A stretch of DNA of 64,000 nucleotides from contig CAJUJH010000002.1 in NCBI GenBank assembly GCA_910586855.1, positions 186,001-250,000 of the forward strand, read 5' to 3'. The translations under genes and the position numbers were made by a program. Position 1 is the stretch's first letter. Every line of letters starts with the position of its first letter. The DNA is from Candidatus Gastranaerophilales bacterium (GTDB lineage: Bacteria; Cyanobacteriota; Vampirovibrionia; Gastranaerophilales; Gastranaerophilaceae). The notes below the pieces were generated by a model. It was not told the origin of the DNA. It searched no databases and saw only the letters and a program-made list of their open reading frames with translations. This document shows, one piece after another, positions 50,664-58,552 of this stretch.

Positions 50664-51602
50664 TTATATTAATTCAAGTGCCTTATTCAGACCTTCTGGT
50701 AGTTTTGGTTTTTCTGATTTTTGACCCATTTCCTGTGCTCTTGTGTAAAGATAACATCTATCTATGTAATCGCTATATGCCTTGATATCATCTTGTTTCA
50801 TGGCTTCAAAAATGCTTTGGAATTTTTCGTTTACAACTCCGTGTTCCGTTGCAGCACCTTTGGTTTTGAAATTATAGAAAAAGTGCTCTTTTAAATTTAC
50901 GGAATTTGTTTTATCGCCGGTTATCTGCAATTCAAGAGTGGAAGTATCAAATTTATCTCTAAAGTAAAGGTTTATACCTGTAAAACCTTCTTTCTTTTCT
51001 ATAATTTCACTATGTGAGAAACCTTTATTGATAAGACGCGTTATTTGGTCATTATTTAGATACGGGTTTTTGCCGTGGTTTATAAAATGACTTGGTAAAA
51101 CTTCGCCTGAATCTATGAGTTTTTCAATTGTTTGCACAGCTTTTTCTATTTCACCGGGCTTTCCGTTTGTTACAAGTTTGCAGCCGTATAAATCCGGCAC
51201 ATTATCTAAAATATTTTGTCCCAATAATAAAATATTATCTTTACGCTTTGTTAATTTGGCTAAAACAGAGTCCTGTTCCTTGACTCTTCCTGTGAATTGT
51301 GAACCTAAGCCCCTGAAAGCATTTTGCAGTATGTCATAATATTCAGGAAAGTTATCTTCGCCTATTTTGTGAACTTCTTTACTCAATAGTTTCCAAACTT
51401 TTTCATCATCATACGGGTCAGAAGATGAAGCAAGGATTTTATTTAAATGTTGATTTTCCCGCGCTCTTTTGCTTATTATTGCCTCAAATATATCAACACA
51501 TTTAGTAAAAGCACTTTCCAGCATATTTGTTTTTGGTTGTGTACTACTTGCTTTTGCAAGTTCTTCTACACCCTTGAAACTTATATTGCCGATTGAAGTC
51601 AT
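50664..51602 (-). CDS. Divergent RelA/SpoT-synthetase-like protein with ISFKG N-terminus
   Basis: 312 residues. N-terminus MTSIGNISFKG has the motif shared by other lineage proteins (residues 6-11). The middle resembles the (p)ppGpp synthetase fold: GRVKEQDSVLAKL (105-117) has R106, K108 and S112 in the R-x-K-x3-S arrangement of the ATP site; DLYGCKL (137-143) equals the D-x2-G-x-R step with K for R; LELQITG (223-229) equals the E-x-Q strand; NLKEHFFYNFKTKG (236-249) equals the AExxAAHWxYK end. The acceptor-side GYxSxH is changed to GFTGIN, so the substrate may differ or activity be lost. No hydrolase or TGS domain. AAGGA ribosome binding site. Flanked by the activase-like gene and an ORF6N gene; no antitoxin-like partner is obvious. 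Confidence 0.65.
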   Translation of the reverse strand: MTSIGNISFKGVEELAKASSTQPKTNMLESAFTKCVDIFEAIISKRARENQHLNKILASSSDPYDDEKVWKLLSKEVHKIGEDNFPEYYDILQNAFRGLGSQFTGRVKEQDSVLAKLTKRKDNILLLGQNILDNVPDLYGCKLVTNGKPGEIEKAVQTIEKLIDSGEVLPSHFINHGKNPYLNNDQITRLINKGFSHSEIIEKKEGFTGINLYFRDKFDTSTLELQITGDKTNSVNLKEHFFYNFKTKGAATEHGVVNEKFQSIFEAMKQDDIKAYSDYIDRCYLYTRAQEMGQKSEKPKLPEGLNKALELI

Positions 51603-51675
51603 TTATATCCTTGTTAAAAATTTTTCTACTATAAATATAAAAACTTTTAAAGGTTAAAAATTGATACATATTTTG

Positions 51676-52194
51676 TTATTTATTTATATTGAAGCCGATT
51701 TTTACGGGCTTTGTCCTATCCATTAATAATTCCATGGCTTCATAAAGCTTTTTTAAATCGTCTTTATTATCTTTACAATGCTCGATAAAATAATGTTCCA
51801 ATTCAGTGAGACGTTCGGTTAATTCTTTATGCTCCAATGCAAACTGTTTTATTTTTACAAAAGTTCTCATAATTTGTATATTAACCGAAATTGCCTGTTC
51901 GGATTTTAATACGCTTGATAGCATAGCAATTCCCTGCTCTGTGAATACATATGGCATAAAACGTCTGCCGCCTCTTTTTGGTTTTGAGGTTCCAATTTGG
52001 AACCTCAAAGATTCATATTCTTCTTCGGTTAATTGAAACATAAAATCTTCAGGGAAACGTTGAACATTTCTTTTAACGGCCTTATTTAGATTTTTTGTAA
52101 GCACGCCGTACAACATTGCTAAATCACTGTCCAGCATTACTTTTTGACCTCTGATATTATGTATAAGGTTTTGCATAACAACTAATTCATTCAT
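51676..52194 (-). CDS. ORF6N-domain (phage antirepressor-type) protein
   Basis: 172 residues. NLIHNIRGQKVMLDSDLAML, YGVLTKNLNKAVKRNVQRFP and EDFMFQLTEEEYESLRFQIG followed by RRFMPYVFTEQGIAMLSSVL are the ORF6N/KilA-N-like DNA-binding domain. The C-terminal part is a coiled coil (LEHKELTERLTELEHYFIEH). Such genes come with phages and integrated elements and also occur alone on chromosomes. No other phage gene is next to it. GAGAAG ribosome binding site. Probably DNA binding, target unknown; likely a horizontally acquired remnant. Confidence 0.85.
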   Translation of the reverse strand: MNELVVMQNLIHNIRGQKVMLDSDLAMLYGVLTKNLNKAVKRNVQRFPEDFMFQLTEEEYESLRFQIGTSKPKRGGRRFMPYVFTEQGIAMLSSVLKSEQAISVNIQIMRTFVKIKQFALEHKELTERLTELEHYFIEHCKDNKDDLKKLYEAMELLMDRTKPVKIGFNINK

Positions 52195-52272
52195 TTTTCA
52201 AACTTCTCAGCGCTCATATTATTTTTGGATTGTAACATGGATATTTAAAGGATATAATTGTTAATAATTAAA

Positions 52273-52303
52273 AAAACCGGCAAACATACAGAATGCCGGT
52301 TTT
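52273..52303 (-). terminator. Intrinsic terminator after rplL
   Basis: AAAACCGGCA (52273-52282) and TGCCGGTTTT (52294-52303), 10-bp stem, 11-nt loop, followed on the minus strand by a T-run; 30 bp after the rplL stop. Confidence 0.85.
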
Positions 52304-52333
52304 AATTTTAGTAATTGGGCAGATGCCCTAAAA

Positions 52334-52714
52334 CTATTTAATTTCAACAGTAGCGCCTGCTTCTTCAAGTTGTTTCTTGATAGCTTCAGCATCTTCTTTT
52401 TTAACATTTTCTTTGATTGGTTTAGGTGCGCCATCAACTAAATCTTTAGCTTCTTTTAAGCCTAAGCCGGTGATTTCTCTAACGATTTTAAGTACCGGAA
52501 TTTTGTTAGCGCCGGCAGAAGCCAATACAACAGTTACTTCAGAAGCACCAGCATCAGCAGCGGCATCAGCAGCACCTGCAGCAGGAGCAGCAGCTACAGC
52601 AACCGGAGCAGCAGCAGAAACGCCGAATTTTTCTTCCATAGCTTTTACTAATTCAGCCGCTTCGATTAATGTTAATTTTTCAATTGATTCTAAAATAGAT
52701 TCTACATTACTCAT
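52334..52714 (-). CDS. rplL: Ribosomal protein bL12 (L7/L12)
   Basis: 126 residues. N-terminal dimerisation domain (ILESIEKLTLIEAAELVKAM), Ala/Gly-rich hinge (about 35-60), and the C-terminal factor-binding domain with EVTVVLASAGANKIPVLKIV, REITGLGLKEAKDLVDGAPK and EEAGATVEIK. Multiple copies form the stalk with L10 and recruit translation GTPases. Follows rplJ by 67 bp and ends at a strong terminator. Confidence 0.96.
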   Translation of the reverse strand: MSNVESILESIEKLTLIEAAELVKAMEEKFGVSAAAPVAVAAAPAAGAADAAADAGASEVTVVLASAGANKIPVLKIVREITGLGLKEAKDLVDGAPKPIKENVKKEDAEAIKKQLEEAGATVEIK

Positions 52715-52781
52715 TTTTAAGTCTCCTTTATTTTTTTATTTAATTTGTTACTATTTTTGTGCCCTTTGGGCATTTTAAAGC

Positions 52782-53306
52782 TTATTGATTCGCTTTTTGT
52801 TTTGCAACAGCATCAATCGCTCTAACTAAAGCGGACATAACACCATTGATACCATAAACGATACCTGTTGCAGGTGAATTGATACTTCCGAGGATTTTTG
52901 CGTAAAGTTCTTCTTTTGAAGGAAGAAGAGCAAGTTTTTTAGCTTCATCAGCAGATAAAACTTTGCCATCTAATACAGCACCTTTGATTTCGCCTTTTTT
53001 ATTTTCTTTGATAAAGTTTGCAACAACTTTAGCTGCGCTTACTTCATCGCCGAAACCGAAAGCAATAGCTGTAGGACCTTGCATAAGCTCTTCAATTGAT
53101 TCAAAAGAAGTACCTTTTGAAGCAAGTTTACACAAAGTGTTTTTAGTTACCGTGTAATCAGCATCGCTTTTTTGAAGTTTGCGTCTTAATTCGGTAATTT
53201 CTTCTACTGTATATCCTCGATAGTCAGTAACTACTGCAACCTTGGCATTTTCAAATTGTTTTTTAAAGTGTTCAACTTTTTCATTTTTAAAAGCCTTTGT
53301 TGACAT
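52782..53306 (-). CDS. rplJ: Ribosomal protein uL10
   Basis: 174 residues, normal. KKQFENAKVAVVTDYRGYTV, ELRRKLQKSDADYTVTKNTL and LMQGPTAIAFGFGDEVSAAK are typical; the C-terminal helix binds L12 dimers. Its 5' leader of about 195 nt contains the L10 leader motif (53434-53500), so rplJL is autoregulated by the L10(L12)4 complex. rplK and rplA do not precede it; the upstream gene is a divergent sigma factor. Strong ribosome binding site AAAGGAGA. Confidence 0.96.
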   Translation of the reverse strand: MSTKAFKNEKVEHFKKQFENAKVAVVTDYRGYTVEEITELRRKLQKSDADYTVTKNTLCKLASKGTSFESIEELMQGPTAIAFGFGDEVSAAKVVANFIKENKKGEIKGAVLDGKVLSADEAKKLALLPSKEELYAKILGSINSPATGIVYGINGVMSALVRAIDAVAKQKANQ

Positions 53307-53433
53307 AATTGTAACTATCTCCTTTCGTTTTATTTTGTTTATTTGAAAACTAAAAAAGTTTTGCGCCTTTTATATTTTCAAAAAATATACACGCAAAACA
53401 TCTAAAATAACAATATAATTTGGTTTTAAAATT

Positions 53434-53500
53434 TGCTACCTAGGCAGGCTTATTTTTTAAGACCTTTTGAACTTGGTCGCCATGCTGTCTTGGGTGTATA
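53434..53500 (-). ncRNA. Ribosomal protein L10 leader
   Basis: Read on the minus strand, the leader contains CCAAGACAGCA, a GACC/GGTC stem, CTTAA and GCCTGCCTAGG in the order of the L10 leader found ahead of rplJL in many bacteria. The L10-L12 complex binds it to reduce expression of its own operon. It sits between the promoter at 53509-53537 and rplJ. Confidence 0.7.
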
Positions 53501-53508
53501 ATATTGTT

Positions 53509-53537
53509 AGAATATAAAAAACAGAATTTATTGTCAA
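53509..53537 (-). promoter_or_regulatory. Promoter of rplJL
   Basis: Minus strand TTGACA (53537-53532), perfect -35; 17-bp spacer; TATTCT (53514-53509). Start near 53502, just ahead of the L10 leader. Confidence 0.65.
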
Positions 53538-53647
53538 ATAAAATGTTATGTTTCTTTACAATGAAAAACTTTTTGTTGAAAAGCATGGAAATAATGTTTA
53601 TTATGTTTACCTAACGCAAAAATTGCTCAAGAGATTTGACTTAAGAG

Positions 53648-54274
53648 ATGGAAAACCTTAGAGAAAAAATTGAACAGAATGCAAGGCTTAGAAAATACCT
53701 TGATTTAATAAATAAGATTGTAAAGGTTGAGTACAAAACCATTGCAGCCCAGCATCTTGTGGAGTTTGACGAACTTGTTAATATCGGGATTCAGACCGTT
53801 GATATTCTTTGTGCCAGTAAGAAAAACGAAGACGAGGAAGAATACAATGAGTCTTATCTGGCTACTGCCATTAAATGGGCTATAAGAAATGAATTAAGGC
53901 GAAGATACAGATGGCATGGTGTTAAGGCTCAAAAACCTGTTGATGCAGATAAAAATGAACTTAGAGAAGCTATTTATAAAACAATTCTTTCAACCGATGA
54001 AATGTATGAGTCTGAAAAACCTTTTGAAGTTAAGGATTTAAGAAAAAATCCCGAGGAATCATGCGAATTTAATCAAATTTCATCTGCAATCAAGAAAGCC
54101 ATAGCAGAGCTTCCAAGGCGTGAGAGAGAACTGATTGAAGCAAAATTTTTCCAAGAAAAAAAATTAATGGAGTTATCTGAGGAGTTTTCAATCTCTGCTT
54201 CAAGGATTTCAAGAATTATAAAATCTGGGCTTGATAAAGTCAAAGATAAGCTTGTAAAAAATGAAGTTGTATAG
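53648..54274 (+). CDS. Alternative sigma-70-family factor
   Basis: 208 residues with regions 2, 3 and 4 but no region 1. Region 2: AAQHLVEFDELVNIGIQTVD and LATAIKWAIRNELRRRYRWH (the promoter-melting and -10-reading helices); region 4: ELPRRERELIEAKFFQEKKL followed by the helix-turn-helix MELSEEFSISASRISRIIKS. The layout is that of group 3 sigma factors such as FliA/SigF. No anti-sigma factor or flagellar gene is adjacent. Divergent from rplJ, and ends at a strong bidirectional terminator. Which genes it reads is unknown; it could serve the envelope or pilin genes. Confidence 0.85.
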   Translation: MENLREKIEQNARLRKYLDLINKIVKVEYKTIAAQHLVEFDELVNIGIQTVDILCASKKNEDEEEYNESYLATAIKWAIRNELRRRYRWHGVKAQKPVDADKNELREAIYKTILSTDEMYESEKPFEVKDLRKNPEESCEFNQISSAIKKAIAELPRRERELIEAKFFQEKKLMELSEEFSISASRISRIIKSGLDKVKDKLVKNEVV

Positions 54275-54359
54275 GTTTGTATAATAAGGTTTTATTCTGC
54301 AAGAGATTATAATTTCAATAAAAGCAGTAATAAAATAATAAAAGATTTCAAATAACGTC

Positions 54360-54396
54360 AAAACCCGCTTGTTTAAAATTTAAACAAGCGGGTTTT
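54360..54396. terminator. Perfect bidirectional terminator
   Basis: A 37-bp palindrome: two 18-base arms (54360-54377 and 54379-54396) that are exact reverse complements, beginning AAAACCCGCTTG and ending CAAGCGGGTTTT, one base between. It lies between the sigma gene and the converging gene 54422-54967 and would serve both. Confidence 0.85.
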
Positions 54397-54421
54397 ATAT
54401 TATATAATATGTACTTAAATT

Positions 54422-54967
54422 TTATAATTCAGGGGTTTCGCAACTGTTATCCGTATTAATTAATATATCTCCAGAGGAAAGGTTTCTAAGCATTTCTTTT
54501 TGGAAAGCAATATTTTCTGCTTCATTTTCAAGTGCTTTGTTTGCCCTGTAAGCTTTTTCATCAACCTTTGCCTGGTTTAAAACACCCTTAATATAGCTAT
54601 TTCCTTTTACTGTATTAATAAAGGCATTTGCAATTATTGCTCCAAAAACAACAAGAGCTTTAGTTTTTGCGGGGGCATTTTTTGCCTTTGTAAGAGCTTC
54701 GGTTATACCTTTAAATTTTTGTTTTTTATCAATGGCTTTTATGCCATTGTGTAAATGTTTTAATACAAAATTAGAAGCTCCGGCTAATCCGTCTCTTAAA
54801 ATAGATTTTTCTTTTGAAATAGATTTAGCACCCAGATAGCCTGCTCCAAGTACTATACCTTTTGCAATGGTATTTGCACCTTGACGCAGCTTGTGTTCTG
54901 TTTTGTATTTTTTGTCTACGTAACTGCTTTCTCTTTGAATTGAAGCTTGTAATCTGTCTAAAGACAT
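54422..54967 (-). CDS. Uncharacterised protein with two hydrophobic helices
   Basis: 181 residues, not recognised. A charged N-terminus (SLDRLQASIQRESSYVDKKY) is followed by a Gly/Ala-rich hydrophobic stretch (IAKGIVLGAGYLGAKSI, about 34-50) and a second one (TKALVVFGAIIANAFI, about 102-117), separated by basic helices (IKAIDKKQKFKG, TKAKNAPAKTK). The composition resembles the paralogue pair at 4622-6465, but the ISF-G motif is absent. AAAGGGG ribosome binding site. Single-gene unit ending at the shared terminator. Membrane association is likely; function unknown. Confidence 0.7.
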   Translation of the reverse strand: MSLDRLQASIQRESSYVDKKYKTEHKLRQGANTIAKGIVLGAGYLGAKSISKEKSILRDGLAGASNFVLKHLHNGIKAIDKKQKFKGITEALTKAKNAPAKTKALVVFGAIIANAFINTVKGNSYIKGVLNQAKVDEKAYRANKALENEAENIAFQKEMLRNLSSGDILINTDNSCETPEL

Positions 54968-55175
54968 GAAATTACCCCTTTTCTTTTTAATTTAACGCTA
55001 TAAAACCTGTGAAAAATAAAATTTGCGCTTTTCTATGATTTTGATTAAATATTGTAAAAAAACTTAATAAAACTTAAAGCTGGTTAGCTTAAAAACCCTT
55101 GAATTTAGTGTGTCTTTATGAAATAATTTGGCTTGTAAAATAAAATATTGAACTTATTTTGGGAGATAATTTTTT

Positions 55176-55973
55176 GTGATTAATGTAGGAGTAACAGGCG
55201 CTCTTGGTAAGATGGGCAGCGAAGTTGTAAAAACCGTTATAAATAATAATGAGCAAAAAGGGGAAATGACCCTTGTTATGGCGGTTGATAAATTTAGAAC
55301 AGGTGAAAATGTATTTGGCGACGTAGTAATTGAAAGCGATTTGGATAGGGCTCTGGAAGCCAATAAGCCTGATGTTGTGGTTGATTTTACACTGCCGTCA
55401 GCTGTTTTTGAAAATACCAAGAAATACTTAAAGGCTAAAGTGAAACCTGTAATAGGAACAACAGGGCTTACAGCTGCACAAATTGAAGAATTAAAAGAAT
55501 TATCAAAAGAAAACAATACCGGTTGCATTATTGCGCCGAATTTTGCGGTTGGTGCTGTTTTAATGATGATGTTTTCAAAGATGGCTGCAAAATATTTTAA
55601 TAATGCCGAAATTATTGAACTTCATCATAATCAGAAAAAAGATGCTCCATCAGGTACTGCAATAAAAACGGCACAAATGATGGCAGAAGCCAATTCTGAT
55701 TTTACTGTCGGAAATTGTGCCGAGGTTGAATCTATTCCCGGTTCAAGAGGCGGTAATTTTACCCAAGACGGAAAAGGAAACATACACATTCATTCGGTTA
55801 GAATGCCCGGGTTTGTTGCAAGCCAGGAAGTGATTTTTGGCGCAATGGGACAAACGCTTGCCATCAGGCATGATACTATAAATCGCGAATGTTTTATGTC
55901 CGGCGTTGAGCTTGCAATTAAGCATGTTTATAATAATAATGAATTTATATATGGATTGGAGAATATACTATGA
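55176..55973 (+). CDS. dapB: 4-hydroxy-tetrahydrodipicolinate reductase
   Basis: 265 residues from a GTG at 55176 with GGGAGA upstream. NAD(P)H-dependent step of the diaminopimelate/lysine route. The Rossmann loop is INVGVTGALGKMGSEVVKTV; DVVVDFTLPSAVFEN, GTTGLTAAQIEEL and NFAVGAVLMMMFSKMAAKYF follow, and the catalytic block is IIELHHNQKKDAPSGTAIKT. First of dapB-asd-dapA. asd starts inside its stop (ATGA). Confidence 0.95.
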   Translation: MINVGVTGALGKMGSEVVKTVINNNEQKGEMTLVMAVDKFRTGENVFGDVVIESDLDRALEANKPDVVVDFTLPSAVFENTKKYLKAKVKPVIGTTGLTAAQIEELKELSKENNTGCIIAPNFAVGAVLMMMFSKMAAKYFNNAEIIELHHNQKKDAPSGTAIKTAQMMAEANSDFTVGNCAEVESIPGSRGGNFTQDGKGNIHIHSVRMPGFVASQEVIFGAMGQTLAIRHDTINRECFMSGVELAIKHVYNNNEFIYGLENIL

Positions 55974-56992
55974 AGCCTAATATAGCTGTACTTGGTGCAA
56001 CAGGAGTTGTTGGAAGAGAAATTTTAAGCATTCTGGAAGAAAAAAAGTTTGATTTTAATTCAATTAAGATGCTGGCATCTTCACGCTCTGCTGGTTCAAA
56101 ATTAGATTTTATGGGAAAAGAATATACCGTAGTTGAAGCTAAACCCGAAGAATTTGACGGGGTGGATATTGTTTTAGCTTCAGCCGGCGGTTCTACAAGT
56201 TTGGCTCTTGCAAAAGAAGCTGCTAAAAGAGGCTGTGTTTATATTGATAATTCAAGTGCTTTTCGTATGGAAAATGATGTGCCGCTGGTAATTGCCGGTG
56301 TTAATGATGATGACCTTAAAAATCATAAAGGAATTGTTGCAAATCCAAATTGTTCAACTTCGCAATTAATGCTTGTTTTAAAGCCTTTGCATGATTATGC
56401 TAATATCAAAAGATTGATTGTTTCTACTTATCAGGCAGTTTCTGGTGCAGGGCTTGCTGCAATGAATGAACTAACGGATAATTCAAAGGTTAATTTGGTT
56501 GGAATGCCTTATGAAAATAAAGTTTTCAAATACGAAATCGGTTTTAACCTTATTCCGCAGATTGATTCATTCACAGAAAACGGCTATACAAAAGAAGAAA
56601 TGAAAGTTACAAATGAAACAAGAAAGATTTTACATCTTTCAGAAAATATACCTATTTCTTGTACTGCAGTTAGAGTGCCTGTTTACAGGGGTCACTCTGA
56701 AGCTGTTACTATTGAATTTGAAAAACCGATAGATGCTTCTAAAGCTCGCGAAATTTTATCAAAAGCCTGGGGCGTTGAAGTGGTGGATGATATAGATAAT
56801 TATGTTTATCCTACACCTAAGGATTGTGCAGGAAAAGACCCTGTATATGTTGGCAGAATAAGAGAATCAATTGCTTTTGATAATGCTATAGATTTATTCT
56901 GTGTAGCTGATAATTTAAGAATAGGCGCAGCTTTAAATACTGTAAGAATAGCGGAATCAGTTGTAAGAATGGGATTATACGGCAATAAATAG
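55970..56992 (+). CDS. asd: Aspartate-semialdehyde dehydrogenase
   Basis: 340 residues. Reduces aspartyl phosphate to the semialdehyde, following LysC. NADP loop NIAVLGATGVVGREILSILE; catalytic Cys in VANPNCSTSQLMLVLKPLHD; the substrate-binding part has TYQAVSGAGLAAMNEL and RVPVYRGHSEAVTIEFE with the active-site His. Family length is normal. Coupled to dapB by a 4-bp overlap. A hairpin in the 68-bp gap to dapA may set the level of the last gene. Confidence 0.95.
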   Translation: MKPNIAVLGATGVVGREILSILEEKKFDFNSIKMLASSRSAGSKLDFMGKEYTVVEAKPEEFDGVDIVLASAGGSTSLALAKEAAKRGCVYIDNSSAFRMENDVPLVIAGVNDDDLKNHKGIVANPNCSTSQLMLVLKPLHDYANIKRLIVSTYQAVSGAGLAAMNELTDNSKVNLVGMPYENKVFKYEIGFNLIPQIDSFTENGYTKEEMKVTNETRKILHLSENIPISCTAVRVPVYRGHSEAVTIEFEKPIDASKAREILSKAWGVEVVDDIDNYVYPTPKDCAGKDPVYVGRIRESIAFDNAIDLFCVADNLRIGAALNTVRIAESVVRMGLYGNK

Positions 56993-56995
56993 TTG

Positions 56996-57032
56996 TTTTG
57001 TCTTGCTGCAGAGGCTATGGCGTAAGACAAAA
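56996..57032 (+). promoter_or_regulatory. Hairpin between asd and dapA
   Basis: TTTTGTCTT (56996-57004) and AAGACAAAA (57024-57032), 9-bp stem, 19-nt loop. No T-run follows, and it is far too small for a lysine riboswitch. It could be a processing or stability element just before the dapA ribosome binding site. Confidence 0.4.
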
Positions 57033-57060
57033 TATATGAAAGCTTTAAAGGAGAGTATGT

Positions 57061-57978
57061 ATGACATTAAGATATGATGCAGGTGAAGTAATAACGGCGA
57101 TGGTGACCCCTTTTAATGATAAAAGGGAGATTGATTTTCAGGCGACCGAAAAACTTGCCAAACATCTTATAGATACAGGCTCTGATACACTTTTAGTTGC
57201 AGGAACAACCGGTGAAAGCCCGACGCTTACCCATGAAGAGGAGTATGAACTATTATATGCCATAAAAGGTGCTACTTCAGGAAGTGCTAAAATTATTATG
57301 GGTGCCGGTTCAAACTGTACCAAAACTGCAGTTAATTCATCAAAGAAAGCGGTTGAAATTGGTGCAGATGCTATTCTTTCAGTTGTTCCTTATTACAATA
57401 AACCAAATCAGCAGGGGATGATTGAGCATTTTGGCGAGATTGCAAAAAATGTTGATATTCCAATAATTTTATACAATATCCCTGGGCGTACAGGCGTTAA
57501 TATGCAGCCTTCAACGGTTGCATTCCTTGCAAAAGAGTATCCAAATATTGTAGGTTTAAAACAGAGTTTTCCTGATATGGATGTTATAACTGAATTAAAA
57601 TCTGTTTGCCCGGATGACTTTGCAATTTATTGCGGAGATGATAGTCTTACTCTTCCAATGCTTTCACTTGGTGCACATGGCGTAATTTCTGTTGCATCAC
57701 ATGTCGTAGGAGATGAGATTAAATCTTTAATTCATAACTTTAAATCAGGTCAAGTGAAGGCTGCATGCAATATGCACCAAAAACTGTATCCGTTATTTAA
57801 AAAATTATTTATGGCGCCAAATCCTGTGCCTGTAAAAGCAGTTCTTTCAAGACTTAAAATGATTGAAAACTACGTTCGCCGTCCGCTTGTTGAATTAAAT
57901 GAGATGGAGCGAGCTGAACTTTTTGATGTTTTAAATGAAGTTTTAACCTCCATTGGTAAAAACCCAATGGGAAAATAA
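57061..57978 (+). CDS. dapA: 4-hydroxy-tetrahydrodipicolinate synthase
   Basis: 305 residues, TIM-barrel class I aldolase family. Condenses pyruvate with aspartate semialdehyde. EVITAMVTPFNDKREID, LLVAGTTGESPTLTHEEEYE (GTTGE), VVPYYNKPNQQGMIEHFGEI and ILYNIPGRTGVNMQPST with the catalytic Tyr and Arg are visible; the Schiff-base Lys is in IVGLKQSFPD. AAAGGAGAG ribosome binding site. Last gene of the operon; no obvious terminator in the 160 bases downstream. Confidence 0.95.
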   Translation: MTLRYDAGEVITAMVTPFNDKREIDFQATEKLAKHLIDTGSDTLLVAGTTGESPTLTHEEEYELLYAIKGATSGSAKIIMGAGSNCTKTAVNSSKKAVEIGADAILSVVPYYNKPNQQGMIEHFGEIAKNVDIPIILYNIPGRTGVNMQPSTVAFLAKEYPNIVGLKQSFPDMDVITELKSVCPDDFAIYCGDDSLTLPMLSLGAHGVISVASHVVGDEIKSLIHNFKSGQVKAACNMHQKLYPLFKKLFMAPNPVPVKAVLSRLKMIENYVRRPLVELNEMERAELFDVLNEVLTSIGKNPMGK

Positions 57979-58138
57979 ATAATTTCTTAATGTCTATCAA
58001 TTTTCATGCTTAATAAAGTGACTCTTGAAAGCTTTTTAAAGCATCTCTATGCTGATAATTTTGGCTTATTATTTAACCGGCAAAGAAAATTATTTACAGG
58101 TTTTATATTAAGACCACATTATTTTAAAAGGAATTTTT

Positions 58139-58537
58139 ATGAGAATATCAGGCATTAATAATATAAATTTTAGAAGTGTAACGCCTATAATTACAAAGAC
58201 TGGAAATCTTCCTAAAATTGAAGAGCAGCTGATTGAAAAGGTATCTGACAGAGGATTTGAATTGGTGGATGCTACAAGCATGTATTCAAGTATATCAAAT
58301 GATAGAGGACCATGCTGGGAAGCGGTAAATACAGGCAAATATGATGTAGGTTTTCTTATTACGGGTAAAGAATACCAAAAATGGGTATGTTCTGCACCGG
58401 GTTGGAAAACCCTTGCAACTGTGGCTAAACATCTTGACTATAATGTAGAAGCCATTCCAAACGGTGAAGTTAACGAAAAAACTTTGGAAAAATTAGCAAA
58501 GAGAATAAGTGAGCCCTTTTTGAATAAGAAAAAGTAA
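58139..58537 (+). CDS. Small protein with N-terminal NINFRS motif
   Basis: 132 residues, not recognised. The start MRISGINNINFRS carries a variant of the N-terminal motif found in other proteins here (residues 8-13). The remainder looks like one alpha/beta domain: RGFELVDATSMYSSISNDRG, GKYDVGFLITGKEYQKWVCS and GWKTLATVAKHLDYNVEAIP. No signal peptide or membrane helix. AAAAGGA ribosome binding site. It converges on uvrB with a 15-bp spacer without a terminator. Function unknown; location outside the cytoplasm is a guess based on the motif. Confidence 0.72.
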   Translation: MRISGINNINFRSVTPIITKTGNLPKIEEQLIEKVSDRGFELVDATSMYSSISNDRGPCWEAVNTGKYDVGFLITGKEYQKWVCSAPGWKTLATVAKHLDYNVEAIPNGEVNEKTLEKLAKRISEPFLNKKK

Positions 58538-58552
58538 GTTTAAAGAGCTGGC

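Noticed and set aside
56993..57060. Lysine riboswitch before dapA, dapB or lysC
   Set aside because: Spacers of 68, about 200 and 5 bases hold no multi-helix aptamer; only one simple hairpin is present before dapA.
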